From NCBI RefSeq assembly GCF_023074075.1, contig NZ_JADPKT010000087.1, positions 1-64,000 on the forward strand: a stretch of 64,000 nucleotides of DNA. The letters are read 5' to 3'. The stretch's first letter is position 1. Each line of letters opens with the position of its first letter. Under the pieces are notes generated by a model, which made no database searches, had not been told where the DNA came from, and worked only from the letters and a program-made list of their open reading frames with translations. Shown piece by piece: positions 7,597 through 17,213 of this stretch. This DNA is from Bradyrhizobium sp. 138. GTDB taxonomy: Bacteria > Pseudomonadota > Alphaproteobacteria > Rhizobiales > Xanthobacteraceae. Position numbers and translations under genes: made by a program.

Positions 7597-9963
7597 ATGC
7601 TCGAAAAGCACAGCGAGAATGAGGTTCATGTCGACAAGGTCGAGCAGGGGCCTACGTCCTCGATCGCCTTCGGGCTGGAGCGGCTCGGGCTGATCGCGGT
7701 CCGGGCGCCGATCGTGTCCTGCGTCGTCCTATTGGTCTTGATCGTCGGTGCCGTATTCGGCATCCACCGGATCAAGATCGATGATTCGCTGTCGCAGCTG
7801 TTCCGCTCCGACAGCCGCGAATTCCGCCAATATGAAGAGGTGACCAAGAAGTTCCCGGCCGAGGAATTCGACGTCCTCGTCGTGGTGGAAGGCAAGAACC
7901 TCCTGGCGCGAAACAATCTCGAGAAGCTGCGCGACTTCGTCACCGACATGCAGCTGGTCGAGGGCACGCGCGGCCTGGTCTCGCTGTTCTCGGCGCGCCA
8001 GGCGCCGGCGCCGGGCAGGCTGCCGGCGGCGCTGTTCCCGCCCGAGCTGCCCGAAGGTGCCGACTACGACAAGTTCATCGAGACCGTCAAAAACAACGAG
8101 ATCATCCGCGGCAAGCTGTTGTCGGAAGACGGCACGCTGGCGCTGATCGTGCTGTCGCTCGATCCGGAGGTGGTCGCCTCCAGCAAGCTGACCAAGACCG
8201 TCGCCGACATCCGCGGGCTGATGAAGGAGGATCTCAGCGACACCGGACTCAACGTGCAGCTCTCCGGCGTGCCCGTGATGCAGCTCGAGATCCGCAACGC
8301 GGTCGAGCGCGACGGCCTCACCTACAACATTCTCGGCATTCTCGCCGGCTGCATCATCGCCATCATCTTCTTCCGCAAGATCTCCTTCATGGTCGCGGCG
8401 GCATTCCCGCCGATGATCGCGATCCTGCTGGCGCTCGGCGCGCTCGGCTGGGCCAATTTCAATCTCAACATGTTCCTGAACGTGATGACGCCGCTCATCA
8501 TGGTGATCAGCTTCTCGGACTCGATGCAGCTCACCTTCGCCGCGCGCGACCGGCTGATCGCGGGCCAGGACAAGTTCACCGCGTTCAAGAACGCCGTGCT
8601 GGTGGTGGGACCGGCCTGCGTGCTGACGCACGGCACCGCCGGCATTTCCTTCATCGCGCTCCAGTTCTCCAACTCCGACCTGATCCGCAAGTTCGGCGAG
8701 GCGGGTCTCGCCGCCACCATCATCGCGCTGGTCGCGGTGCTGTCGCTGGTGCCGGTGTTCGGCGTGCTGCTCGTGCGCAACGAGAAGACCTTCGCGGTCA
8801 AGTTCCAGAGCGCGGATGCCGGCGTCCAGGCGCTGCGCAATTTCTGCTACTGGATCGCGGTGCGCATGGTCGGACGTCCCGGCCTGTTCAGCCTGATCGC
8901 GGTGCTGTTCGTCGGCGGCCTCGGCGTCATCTACGCCAATCTGGAGCCGCGCTACCGGCTCGCCGACCAGGTGCCGGACAAGCGTCAGGCGGTTGCCGCC
9001 AGCGACCGGCTTGATGCCAAGCTCACCGGCGCCAATCCGGTCAACGTGCTGATCGCGTTTCCGAAGGGGCAATCGCTTTATTCGCCGGAGACGCTCCAGA
9101 CCATCGCCGAGGTGCACGCAACGGTCGAGAAGGCCGCGGGCGTCGGCAACGTCTGGTCGCTGGAGACGCTGCGCCGCTGGCTGGCGGAGAAGGCCGGCAG
9201 CGCCGACGTCGCGACGCTGAAGGAATATGTCAGCGTCATCCCCGAGCATCTGGTGCGGCGCTTCATCGACGCCGAGCAGGATGCCGTCGTGGTGGCCGGC
9301 CGCGTGCCGGACAAGGATTCCAGCCAGCTCCTGCCGATCGTCGACAAGCTCGATTCCGAGCTCGACGCCGTCCGCAAGAAGCATCCCGGCTATGAGGTCG
9401 CGGTAACCGGTCTTGCCGCGATCGCCGCGCGCAACTCGGCCAGCATGATCGAGAAGCTGAACCGCGGGCTCACCGTCGAATTCGCGCTGGTCGCGATCTT
9501 CATCGGCCTTGCCTTCCGCTCCTGGGTGGTGATGTTCGCCTGCATCCTGCCGGGCATCTTCCCCGTGGTGATGTCGGGAACTGTGCTGTGGGCGATGGGC
9601 GAGGGCCTGCAGTTCGCCAGCGTCGTCGCGCTCACCGTCTCGTTCGGGCTGGGCTTGAGTGCCACCATCCACTTCCTCAACCGCCTCCGGCTGGAGAGCA
9701 AGCCGGGCGTCGGCTCCGGGCTCGCGGTGGAGCGGGCGACCGTGCTGGTTGGACCGGCGCTGATTCTGACCACGGTGGTGCTGGCCTGCGGCCTCGTCGT
9801 CACCGTGTTCTCCGACCTGCCGTCGCTGCGGCTGTTCGGCTGGCTCAGCGCCTTCTCGATGGTCATGGCGCTGGTCGCCGACCTCTTCATCCTCAGGCCG
9901 ACGGCAATGTGGCTGATCAACTTGCACGCCAAGCTGCAGGGCACCGACAAGCCGGCGATCTGA
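7597..9963 (+). CDS. MMPL/RND-type exporter (HAE3-like)
   Basis: A 788-residue inner-membrane protein with the duplicated RND layout. There is one N-terminal TM helix (about residues 38-58), a large periplasmic loop, five clustered TM helices (about 240-395), a second single TM helix (about 425), a second periplasmic loop, and a last cluster of five (about 625-775). The sterol-sensing-domain-like core includes the stretch VISFSDSMQLTFAARDR. It belongs to the same broad family as HpnN, which lies further along in this window, but the two differ clearly in length and sequence. It starts at ATG 7597 and no adaptor or outer-membrane gene is adjacent. Its position between eutC and the squalene genes makes a lipid or hopanoid cargo plausible but unproven. 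Confidence 0.8.
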   Translation: MLEKHSENEVHVDKVEQGPTSSIAFGLERLGLIAVRAPIVSCVVLLVLIVGAVFGIHRIKIDDSLSQLFRSDSREFRQYEEVTKKFPAEEFDVLVVVEGKNLLARNNLEKLRDFVTDMQLVEGTRGLVSLFSARQAPAPGRLPAALFPPELPEGADYDKFIETVKNNEIIRGKLLSEDGTLALIVLSLDPEVVASSKLTKTVADIRGLMKEDLSDTGLNVQLSGVPVMQLEIRNAVERDGLTYNILGILAGCIIAIIFFRKISFMVAAAFPPMIAILLALGALGWANFNLNMFLNVMTPLIMVISFSDSMQLTFAARDRLIAGQDKFTAFKNAVLVVGPACVLTHGTAGISFIALQFSNSDLIRKFGEAGLAATIIALVAVLSLVPVFGVLLVRNEKTFAVKFQSADAGVQALRNFCYWIAVRMVGRPGLFSLIAVLFVGGLGVIYANLEPRYRLADQVPDKRQAVAASDRLDAKLTGANPVNVLIAFPKGQSLYSPETLQTIAEVHATVEKAAGVGNVWSLETLRRWLAEKAGSADVATLKEYVSVIPEHLVRRFIDAEQDAVVVAGRVPDKDSSQLLPIVDKLDSELDAVRKKHPGYEVAVTGLAAIAARNSASMIEKLNRGLTVEFALVAIFIGLAFRSWVVMFACILPGIFPVVMSGTVLWAMGEGLQFASVVALTVSFGLGLSATIHFLNRLRLESKPGVGSGLAVERATVLVGPALILTTVVLACGLVVTVFSDLPSLRLFGWLSAFSMVMALVADLFILRPTAMWLINLHAKLQGTDKPAI

Positions 9964-10025
9964 GCGAAGCGCCGAAGGCCGCCCTGCGCTTTCGCCTCGG
10001 CGCGGATGATCCCACGAATGCCAGC

Positions 10026-10056
10026 AAAAAGCCCCCGGCTCGCGCGAACCGGGGGC
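10026..10056 (-). terminator. Rho-independent terminator for the gene at 10085-10582
   Basis: GCCCCCGG (10031-10038) pairs with CCGGGGGC (10049-10056) across a 10-base loop. Read on the minus strand the hairpin is followed by TTTTT. It sits between convergent genes and may also slow transcription from the exporter on the plus strand. Confidence 0.75.
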
Positions 10057-10084
10057 CGTGTTTCTCTTGGCTGAGACGAGAGGA

Positions 10085-10582
10085 TCAGCTCTTCGTCATG
10101 GTGATGTTGACGCCACGAATCTCGCCCTTGGAGCTGATCTGCACCGTCTGCTTGGTGCCGTTGGTGCGCAGCGAGAGGTTGGCGGCAAAACCGTTGGCCT
10201 CGACGAACACGTCGATCTGGCCGCCGCCGGCGGTGCCCTGGAGATTGCCGAAGATGTTGCGGCTGGCCTCGCTCCAATTGCCGGAGATGCGCTCGCCCTG
10301 ACTCGTCACGTCGCTGGTGAGGTCGAACTTGTAGCTGTCGGACGCGCAGTGCAGAGCCTGCTTCAGGCTGAGGCCGCTGCCGGCGACCTTGTAGTCGGCC
10401 TTGCAGCGAATGCGCTCGGTGGAGCCGTCGGACAGCGACACCGTGCCGGTGCCGGTCCAGGCGCCGTCGAAACCGGCAAACGGGCCGGCCGACTGAGCGT
10501 GGCCAGTCGAAACCGAGAAGAGCAGCGCCGCCCCAATGCCAGCCGCCTTGATTGCCAGTCCAGATCGCCCAAAGAATGTCAT
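10085..10582 (-). CDS. Small secreted protein of unknown function
   Basis: A 165-residue protein with a signal peptide (MTFFGRSGLAIKAAGIGAAL… ending VSTGHAQS). The mature part starts GPFAGFDGAWTGTGTVSLSDG and looks like a small beta-rich fold. Two cysteines (in RIRCKADY and ALHCASDS) could form a disulfide. The pattern 'W.G.G….G..E.IRC…Y' resembles lipocalin-like or heme-lyase-like periplasmic proteins seen in many Rhizobiales, but I do not recognise a named family. The start at 10582 is preferred because the signal peptide begins there; the frame is open further upstream, with weak ribosome binding sites at all candidates. A strong terminator follows it. Confidence 0.6.
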   Translation of the reverse strand: MTFFGRSGLAIKAAGIGAALLFSVSTGHAQSAGPFAGFDGAWTGTGTVSLSDGSTERIRCKADYKVAGSGLSLKQALHCASDSYKFDLTSDVTSQGERISGNWSEASRNIFGNLQGTAGGGQIDVFVEANGFAANLSLRTNGTKQTVQISSKGEIRGVNITMTKS

Positions 10583-11043
10583 CTCGAATATCCCGTTTTG
10601 GAACGACGCCCGCATACACTTGAGAACGTCTCGCCACATCGAAAGTTTAGTGCGCCGAGCCTGTGTCAGGTTCAAAGCCGAGCCGCCACAGATGGCGTTT
10701 CACGACGCCTCGCGCCAGGCTTGGAGTGGCCGATTTGCCGCGTTTCCGCATGTTTCCGGCGGGAAAGGCGGGTTGGAGAGATGCAGCTCTGCAACAGGTA
10801 TGCAGTAAAACGCAGTGCCTCTGAATTATGACGTAGTATCAACCCCTTACATCTGCCAAGGAAGGTCGAGGGAAGACCTGATTTGGTGGGCGCGGCGCCA
10901 ATTTGGCCGCATTTGCCAGCGCTTGTGCCTTCTCTGAGGCCGCTACAGAAGCGGCGACTTGCCATCAGAACAATCCGTTCCGGTCGTCCGCCCTGTGCAG
11001 TCCGGGTCCGGTGCGCTTCTGCCGTCAGAATTGAAGGAATACA
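10583..11043. other. Divergent intergenic region
   Basis: About 460 bases between two divergently transcribed secreted-protein genes. It must hold both promoters, but I see no clear consensus boxes. Open frames across it are arginine-rich and lack domains. Confidence 0.4.
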
Positions 11044-11277
11044 ATGCGTAAGCTTCTCGTCGCTCTCACCCTGCTGTCGGCATCTGTTTCGACGGCGGCG
11101 TTCGCCCAGCAGGGGCGTGGCACGGACGCCGAGCAGAAGGCCTGCACGCGCGACGTGCAGAAGTTCTGCCGTCCGGTCATCGACCAGGGCGATTTCACCA
11201 TCCTGGCCTGCCTCAAGGAGAACCGGGCCAAGATCTCGCAGGCCTGTGACCAGGTCCTGAAGACCCACAACCAGTAA
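11044..11277 (+). CDS. Small secreted cysteine-rich-repeat protein
   Basis: A 77-residue protein with a clean signal peptide (MRKLLVALTLLSASVSTAAFAQ). The mature ~55 residues carry four cysteines in the pattern ACTRDVQKFC…LACLKENRAKISQAC. This matches the short 'Cys-rich repeat' of the Golgi-apparatus-protein-1 family (PF00839 type), which is common in secreted rhizobial proteins of unknown role. GAAGGAA just before the ATG is a fair ribosome binding site. It stands alone, with a terminator right after the stop. Confidence 0.75.
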   Translation: MRKLLVALTLLSASVSTAAFAQQGRGTDAEQKACTRDVQKFCRPVIDQGDFTILACLKENRAKISQACDQVLKTHNQ

Positions 11278-11299
11278 GCTCGGCCACTGGCCCACAAAG

Positions 11300-11323
11300 G
11301 GCGGCCTTGAGGGCCGCCTTTTC
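11300..11323 (+). terminator. Rho-independent terminator after the Cys-rich gene
   Basis: GGCGGCC (11300-11306) pairs with GGCCGCC (11312-11318) over a TTGAG loop, followed by TTTTC. It separates the small secreted protein from the hpnC operon. Confidence 0.8.
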
Positions 11324-11469
11324 GGGCGCAATCCGCGGAAGGGCAGCCATCGAGAGACAGGATTGGTTTTGCGGCCGTATTCCCCTATATGGGGGCCGCG
11401 GCGGATCGCCGGCATCAGCCCGCGAGCGAAGAAGCCCTTTCTATCCAAACGATTGTAAGCCAGCCCTCG

Positions 11470-12354
11470 ATGACCTCTGCGAGCGAATTGCGATCCGGTA
11501 AGGGAGACCGCGACGAGAATTTTCCCGTCGCGTCCTGGATCATTCATCCGCGTCATCGCGCCCTGATCCTGGCGTATTACAATTTCGTCCGCACCGCCGA
11601 CGACATCGCCGACCACGCGACGCTGCCGCCCGACCGGAAGCTTAGCTATCTCGACCTTCTCGAGGCGGAGCTGCTCGGCAAGGGTGACACCCAGACCGAG
11701 GCCGTGACCCTGCGCCGCGCGCTCGCCGAACGCGGCATGGCGCCGCGCCATGCGCTCGACGTGCTCATCGCCTTCCGCATGGACGTGACCAAGCTGCGCT
11801 ACGAGAATTGGGACGAGGTCATTCACTATTGCCGCTATTCGGCGATGCCGGTCGGCCGTTTCATGCTCGACGTCCACGGAGAGAGCACCTCGACCTGGGC
11901 CGCATCGGATGCGCTCTGCGCGGGCCTGCAGATCAACAACCATTTGCAGGATTGCGGCAAGGATTTCCGCGAGCTCAACCGCGTCTATCTGCCGCGCGAT
12001 GCGCTGGCAGCACACGGCGCCTCCGTCGAGCAGCTCGCCCTCGCGCAGTCGCCGCCGGCGATGCTGGCCTGCCTGCAAGGGCTCGCCGTCCGCAACGAGG
12101 CGCTGCTCGACGAGGGCAGGTCGTTAGCTGCAGAGATCCGGGATTACCGCCTCGGCGTCGACGTCTCGGTGATCCAGGCCTATGCCGACCGCATCGTGCG
12201 CCTCTTGAAGGTGCGCGATCCCTTGCGCGAGCGCGTGCATCTGAACAAGTTCGAGCTTCTCACCTTCAGCCTTGCCGGGATGATCGGCGAGGTCGGCCGC
12301 CGCGCGATCGGACGCAAGGCCATTTCCAGACCGGGGACTGCACATGACGCTTGA
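11470..12354 (+). CDS. hpnC: HpnC, squalene pathway synthase
   Basis: A 294-residue member of the squalene/phytoene synthase fold. HpnC converts presqualene diphosphate to hydroxysqualene in the three-enzyme HpnCDE route to squalene. The first Asp-rich site is FVRTADDIADH (about residues 40-50), and the second region is INNHLQDCGKDFRELNRVYLP. It is the first gene of a tight operon; its stop overlaps the hpnD ATG by 11 bases. ATG 11470 (MTSASELRSG) is used because it gives normal family length. The open frame reaches back to 11389, but those residues look non-coding. Confidence 0.93.
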   Translation: MTSASELRSGKGDRDENFPVASWIIHPRHRALILAYYNFVRTADDIADHATLPPDRKLSYLDLLEAELLGKGDTQTEAVTLRRALAERGMAPRHALDVLIAFRMDVTKLRYENWDEVIHYCRYSAMPVGRFMLDVHGESTSTWAASDALCAGLQINNHLQDCGKDFRELNRVYLPRDALAAHGASVEQLALAQSPPAMLACLQGLAVRNEALLDEGRSLAAEIRDYRLGVDVSVIQAYADRIVRLLKVRDPLRERVHLNKFELLTFSLAGMIGEVGRRAIGRKAISRPGTAHDA

Positions 12355-13183
12355 GGCGACATCGCCCGGCGCCAATTATGGCTCGACCGCATCCGGCAGC
12401 TCCTTCTACGCCGCGATGCGCATCCTGCCGCATGACCAGCGCGAAGCGATGTTCCAGATCTACAGCTTCTGCCGCCAGGTCGACGACATCGCCGATTCCG
12501 ATGGCCCGCGCGAGGAGCGCCTCGCCGCGCTTCAGGAGTGGCGCAACGACATCGACGCGCTCTATCAGGGCAATCCGCCGCCGCGGCTGAAGGACTACGT
12601 CGCCTCGGTGAAGACCTTCGGTCTCAAGGGCGAGGATTTCCTGGCGATCGTCGACGGCATGGAGATGGACGTGCCGCAGGACATCCGCGCGCCCGACATG
12701 GCGACGCTCGATCTCTATTGCGATCGCGTCGCCAGCGCCGTGGGTCGGCTGTCGGTGCGGGTCTTTGGCCTGCCCGAAGAGGACGGGATCCAGCTCGCCT
12801 ATCATCTGGGCCGCGCGCTTCAGCTCACCAACATCCTGCGCGACATCGATGAGGACGCCGGTCTCGGCCGGCTCTATCTGCCGCGCGAGGCGCTGCTGCA
12901 TGCCGGCATCACCTCTGATGATCCGAACCGCGTGATCGCCGAGCGCGCGCTGCCGAAGGTCTGCCTGCCGCTGACGCAGCGTGCGAAGATGCATTTCGAG
13001 AAGTCGGACGAGATCATGAACCGCAACAAGCGCCGCGCGGTGCGGGCGCCGCGGATCATGTCGAAATACTATCATTCCATTCTGGATCTGCTGATTGCGC
13101 GCGGCTTCAATGCGCCGCGCCAGCCGGTGCGTGTGTCGAAGGTCACACGTATCCTGATCCTGCTCCGCTACGCTTTCATCTGA
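12344..13183 (+). CDS. hpnD: HpnD, presqualene diphosphate synthase
   Basis: A 279-residue squalene/phytoene-synthase-fold enzyme that joins two farnesyl diphosphates into presqualene diphosphate, the first step of the HpnCDE route. The two metal-binding regions are SFCRQVDDIADSD (about residues 43-55) and LTNILRDIDEDAGLGRLYLP (about 164-183). It starts inside the end of hpnC and its TGA overlaps the hpnE ATG (TGATG), so translation of the three genes is coupled. The order C-D-E is the standard one. Confidence 0.95.
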   Translation: MTLEATSPGANYGSTASGSSFYAAMRILPHDQREAMFQIYSFCRQVDDIADSDGPREERLAALQEWRNDIDALYQGNPPPRLKDYVASVKTFGLKGEDFLAIVDGMEMDVPQDIRAPDMATLDLYCDRVASAVGRLSVRVFGLPEEDGIQLAYHLGRALQLTNILRDIDEDAGLGRLYLPREALLHAGITSDDPNRVIAERALPKVCLPLTQRAKMHFEKSDEIMNRNKRRAVRAPRIMSKYYHSILDLLIARGFNAPRQPVRVSKVTRILILLRYAFI

Positions 13184-14439
13184 TGCAAAACACAGCTCAC
13201 ATCATCGGTGCTGGGATTTCCGGCCTCTCCGCCGCCGTGCGGCTCGCCAATGCCGGCTTCAAGGTCGCCGTGCACGAGGCGACGCAGCAGGCCGGCGGCC
13301 GCTGCCGTTCCTATTTCGACGGCGCCACCAATCTCACCATCGACAACGGCAATCATCTGCTGCTGTCGGGCAACAGTCACGCGCGTGGCTATGCGCGATC
13401 GATCGGCACCGAGGCCGGTCTCGTCGGCCCTGAAAGCGCACAGTTTCCCTTCGTCGACATCAAGACCGGGCAGCGCTGGCAGATCGATCTCGGCGCCGGC
13501 CGGTTGCCGACCTGGGTGCTCGACGAGAGTCGCCGTGTGCCCGACACCGGCCTTGCCGATTACCTGAAGCTGGCGCCGCTGATCTGGGCCTCGGAAGAGA
13601 CGCTGGTCGGCAAGTCGATTCCTTGTGAAGGCGTGCTCTATCAGCGCCTGATGCAGCCGCTATTGCTCGCAGCTCTCAACGTCGATCCGCCCGAGGGCTC
13701 GGCCGGGCTTGCCGGCGCGATCGTGCGCGAGACGCTGCTTGCCGGTGGACAGGCCTGCCGTCCCCTGATCGCGCGCGATGGCCTCAGCGCCGTGCTGATC
13801 GAGCCCGCGGTGAAGTTTCTGCAGGACCATGGCCACACTGTTCAGCTCGGTCACGAGCTGCGTTCATTCGCGACCAGTGACGGCAAGGCCAGCGCGCTGA
13901 ATTTCGGCGGCGAGGATGTGATCCAGCTCAGTGAGGGCGATGTCGTCGTGATGGCGGTGCCGCCGCGCGCCGCCGCCAGCCTGCTGCCGGGCTTGAAGAC
14001 GCCGACGGAGTTTCGCGCCATCGTCAATGCGCATTTCCGTATTGAACCGCCGCAGGGTTCGGCGCCGATCCTCGGCGTGATCGGCGGCGTCGTGGAGTGG
14101 CTGTTCGCGTTCCCGAACCGGCTTTCCGTCACCATCAGCAATGGCGACCGTCTGGTCGACATGCCGCGCGAGGAACTCGCGCAGGCGATCTGGAACGACG
14201 TCTGCGAGGCCAGCGGCGTCTCCGGCGAGCTGCCACCATGGCAGATCGTGCGCGAGCGCCGTGCCACATTTGCGGCGACACCCGCCCAGAATGCCCTGCG
14301 TCCAGGGCCGGTCACTGCGCTGAAAAACCTGTTTCTTGCGGGGGATTGGACTGCTACGGGATTGCCTGCAACCATCGAGGGATCGGTCCGGTCCGGTGAT
14401 CGCGCTGCCGATCTGGTTCTGGCTGCAAAGCGGCCCTGA
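13183..14439 (+). CDS. hpnE: HpnE, hydroxysqualene dehydroxylase
   Basis: A 418-residue FAD-dependent amine-oxidase/desaturase-fold enzyme that reduces hydroxysqualene to squalene, finishing the HpnCDE route. The dinucleotide-binding motif is at the N-terminus (IIGAGISGLSAAVRLANAG, residues 7-25) with the following acidic/RCRSY cofactor segment (GGRCRSYFD). The C-terminal FAD contact is visible as NLFLAGDWTATGLPATIEG (about residues 382-400). It starts one base before the end of hpnD, and shc follows after 50 bases. The protein is membrane-associated in related species. Confidence 0.94.
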   Translation: MQNTAHIIGAGISGLSAAVRLANAGFKVAVHEATQQAGGRCRSYFDGATNLTIDNGNHLLLSGNSHARGYARSIGTEAGLVGPESAQFPFVDIKTGQRWQIDLGAGRLPTWVLDESRRVPDTGLADYLKLAPLIWASEETLVGKSIPCEGVLYQRLMQPLLLAALNVDPPEGSAGLAGAIVRETLLAGGQACRPLIARDGLSAVLIEPAVKFLQDHGHTVQLGHELRSFATSDGKASALNFGGEDVIQLSEGDVVVMAVPPRAAASLLPGLKTPTEFRAIVNAHFRIEPPQGSAPILGVIGGVVEWLFAFPNRLSVTISNGDRLVDMPREELAQAIWNDVCEASGVSGELPPWQIVRERRATFAATPAQNALRPGPVTALKNLFLAGDWTATGLPATIEGSVRSGDRAADLVLAAKRP

Positions 14440-14489
14440 CGGGCAATCTCCCGGCCAACTTTCATCGACTATCGGAGCAATCGAGCGAG

Positions 14490-16442
14490 ATGGATTCCGT
14501 GAACGCGACCAGCCGCGAAGCTTTGGAATCGAGCATTGCCTCGGCGACGCAGGGCGTCATCGGTTTCCAGCAATCCGACGGCCATTGGGTCTTCGAGCTC
14601 GAGGCCGACTGCACGATCCCGGCCGAATATGTCCTCTTGCGCCACTATCTCGCCGAGCCGGTCAACGCCGCGCTCGAAGCCAAGATCGCCAATTATCTTC
14701 GCCGCATCCAGGGCGCCCATGGCGGCTGGCCGCTGGTGCACGACGGCGAGTTCGACATGAGCGCCAGCGTGAAGGCGTACTTCGCGTTGAAGATGATCGG
14801 TGATTCCGTCGACGCCCCGCACATGGTGCGTGCGCGCGAGGCGATCCATGCCCGCGGCGGCGCCATCCACAGCAACGTGTTCACGCGTTTCCTGCTTGCG
14901 ATGTACGGCGTGGTGACCTGGCGCGCGGTGCCGGTGCTGCCGATCGAGATCGTGCTGCTGCCGTTCTGGTCGCCGTTCCACCTCAACAAGATCTCCTATT
15001 GGGCGCGCACCACCATGGTGCCGTTGATGGTGCTCGCGGCGCTGAAGCCGCGCGCGCGGAATCCGCTGGGTGTCGGCATCGACGAGCTGTTCCTGCAGGA
15101 TCCACGCTCGATCGGCATGACCGCGAAGGCGCCGCACCAGAGCATGGCCTGGTTTCTGCTGTTCCGTTCGCTCGATGCGATCCTGCGCGTGGTCGAGCCG
15201 ATGTTTCCCAGGAGCCTGCGCAAGCGCGCCATCGATGCGGCGCTCGCCTTCACCGAGGAACGGCTCAACGGCGAGGACGGCATGGGCGCGATCTATCCGC
15301 CCATGGCCAACATCGTCATGATGTACGACGCGCTCGGCAAGGACGAGAATTATCCGCCGCGCGCGATCACCCGCCGCGGCATCGACAAGCTGCTCGTCAT
15401 CAAGGGCGAGGAGGCCTATTGCCAGCCCTGCGTCTCGCCGGTGTGGGACACGACGCTGACCGCCCACGCGTTGCTGGAAGCCGGCGGTGACACGGCGGTG
15501 CCGGCGGCCAAGCAGGGCCTCGACTGGCTGATCCCGCGGCAAGAGCTCGAGGTGAAGGGCGACTGGGCGGCAAAGCGGCCTGACGTGCGTCCGGGCGGCT
15601 GGGCCTTCCAGTATAACAACGCGCATTATCCTGATCTCGACGACACCGCCGTGGTGGTGATGTCGATGGACCGCATGCGCCGGGAGCACGGCGCCACCGG
15701 CTATGACGCCGCGATCGCCCGCGGCCGGGAGTGGATCGAGGGCATGCAGAGCGACGACGGCGGCTGGGCCGCCTTCGACGTCAACAATCTCGAATATTAT
15801 CTCAACAACATCCCGTTCTCCGACCACGGCGCGCTGCTCGATCCGCCGACCGAGGACGTCACGGCGCGCTGCATCTCGATGCTGGCCCAGCTCGGCGAGA
15901 CCGAGAAGACCAGCAAGCATGTGGCCGACGGGGTCGCCTACCTCCGGAAGACCCAGCATCCGGAGGGATCGTGGTACGGCCGCTGGGGCATGAATTTCAT
16001 CTATGGAACCTGGTCGGTGCTCTGTGCCCTCAACATGGCCGGCGTCCGCCACGACGACCCCATGATTCGCAAGGCGGCCGACTGGCTGGCCTCGATCCAG
16101 AATGACGACGGCGGCTGGGGCGAGGATGCCGTCAGCTACCGGCTGGATTACCGCGGATGGGAGGCCGCGCCCTCGACCGCCTCGCAAACGGCATGGGCCT
16201 TGCTTGCCCTCATGGCGGCAGGCGAGGTTGATCACCCGGCCGTCGCCCGCGGGGTGGAGTACCTGATTGCAACACAGAACGAAAAAGGGATGTGGGACGA
16301 GCAGCGGTACACCGCCACAGGCTTCCCCCGTGTGTTCTATCTACGTTATCATGGTTACCCAAAGTTCTTTCCGCTGTGGGCGTTGGCGCGGTATCGGAAC
16401 TTGCGGAACACCAACAGCAGGGTGGTAGGGGTCGGAATGTGA
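14490..16442 (+). CDS. shc: Squalene-hopene cyclase (HpnF)
   Basis: A 650-residue class II triterpene cyclase that turns squalene into hopene and diplopterol at the inner membrane. The catalytic acid motif is PDLDDTAV at about residues 380-387, the DXDD motif of the family. Several QW repeats are visible, for example QSDDGGWAAFD, HPEGSWYGRWG, IQNDDGGWGEDA and NEKGMWDEQRYT. Length and both alpha-barrel domains look complete. The TGA at 16440-16442 overlaps the GTG start of hpnG, so the cyclase and the nucleosidase are coupled. The start ATG 14490 has GCGAG upstream. Confidence 0.96.
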   Translation: MDSVNATSREALESSIASATQGVIGFQQSDGHWVFELEADCTIPAEYVLLRHYLAEPVNAALEAKIANYLRRIQGAHGGWPLVHDGEFDMSASVKAYFALKMIGDSVDAPHMVRAREAIHARGGAIHSNVFTRFLLAMYGVVTWRAVPVLPIEIVLLPFWSPFHLNKISYWARTTMVPLMVLAALKPRARNPLGVGIDELFLQDPRSIGMTAKAPHQSMAWFLLFRSLDAILRVVEPMFPRSLRKRAIDAALAFTEERLNGEDGMGAIYPPMANIVMMYDALGKDENYPPRAITRRGIDKLLVIKGEEAYCQPCVSPVWDTTLTAHALLEAGGDTAVPAAKQGLDWLIPRQELEVKGDWAAKRPDVRPGGWAFQYNNAHYPDLDDTAVVVMSMDRMRREHGATGYDAAIARGREWIEGMQSDDGGWAAFDVNNLEYYLNNIPFSDHGALLDPPTEDVTARCISMLAQLGETEKTSKHVADGVAYLRKTQHPEGSWYGRWGMNFIYGTWSVLCALNMAGVRHDDPMIRKAADWLASIQNDDGGWGEDAVSYRLDYRGWEAAPSTASQTAWALLALMAAGEVDHPAVARGVEYLIATQNEKGMWDEQRYTATGFPRVFYLRYHGYPKFFPLWALARYRNLRNTNSRVVGVGM

Positions 16443-17188
16443 CTTTGGGGACGGGGGACTATTTTACCGCGGGTAATACCATCGACCCGCGGCCGATACT
16501 GATCGTGACTGGATTGGTTCAGGAGGCCCGCATTGCGGCCGGGCCCGGAATGGCGGTCATCTGTTCATCCAGCAGCCCGGCCCAGTTGCGGGCGCTTCTG
16601 ACGGTGGTGGATCCCGATACGATTCGCGGCGTGATCTCCTTCGGCGTGGCCGGCGGGCTCGACCCGAGCTTGCGCTCCGGCGACGTCGTGCTGGCGACCG
16701 AAGTTCTGTCCGGCGATACCCGCTGGGCTGCCGGGCTCTCGCTCGGCGACGATCTGATCGACCGCCTGACCTCGGGCCGCCGCCGCGTGGTGCGCGGCAG
16801 CCTCGCCGGTGCCGAGGAAGTGGTCACCAAGCGCGCCTGTAAGGCGGCGCTGCATTCGGAGACGGGCGCTGCCGCCGTCGACATGGAAAGCCACATCGCG
16901 GCCGCCTACGCCGCTGAAGCCGGGCTGCCCTTTGCAGCGGTCCGCGTCATCAGCGATCCCGCCCATCGCGCCCTGCCGGCAATCGCCCGCGCCGCGATCA
17001 AGCCGAACGGCCAGATCGACCTCGCCGCCGTGCTGCGCGGCATCGTGCGCAATCCGGCAACGCTGCATGCGCTGGTCTCGACCGGCCTCGACTTCAACCG
17101 CGCGCTGCGATCCTTGCGCGGCTGCCGCGACTATCTGATCGGCACGGAGCTGATCGAGAGCGAGCCGCTGGTGTCGAAGGCGGCCTGA
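16439..17188 (+). CDS. hpnG: HpnG, adenosylhopane nucleosidase/phosphorylase
   Basis: A 249-residue member of the purine nucleoside phosphorylase/MTA nucleosidase fold. HpnG removes adenine from adenosylhopane to give ribosylhopane, the second step of side-chain building after HpnH. Family features are VISFGVAGGLDPSLRSGDVVLA (about residues 63-84) and AAAVDMESHIAAAYA (about residues 140-154), the latter with the ME pair that contacts ribose. The start is GTG 16439, overlapping the shc stop in ATGTGA; the upstream frame is a shadow of shc. A terminator ends the operon 26 bases after the stop. Confidence 0.92.
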   Translation: MTLGTGDYFTAGNTIDPRPILIVTGLVQEARIAAGPGMAVICSSSSPAQLRALLTVVDPDTIRGVISFGVAGGLDPSLRSGDVVLATEVLSGDTRWAAGLSLGDDLIDRLTSGRRRVVRGSLAGAEEVVTKRACKAALHSETGAAAVDMESHIAAAYAAEAGLPFAAVRVISDPAHRALPAIARAAIKPNGQIDLAAVLRGIVRNPATLHALVSTGLDFNRALRSLRGCRDYLIGTELIESEPLVSKAA

Positions 17189-17213
17189 GCGGGGCGTCGA
17201 TCAATTGAGAAAC

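Noticed and set aside
7729..9927. 732-residue minus-strand open frame opposite the MMPL exporter
   Set aside because: His/Arg/Asp-rich shadow of the transporter.
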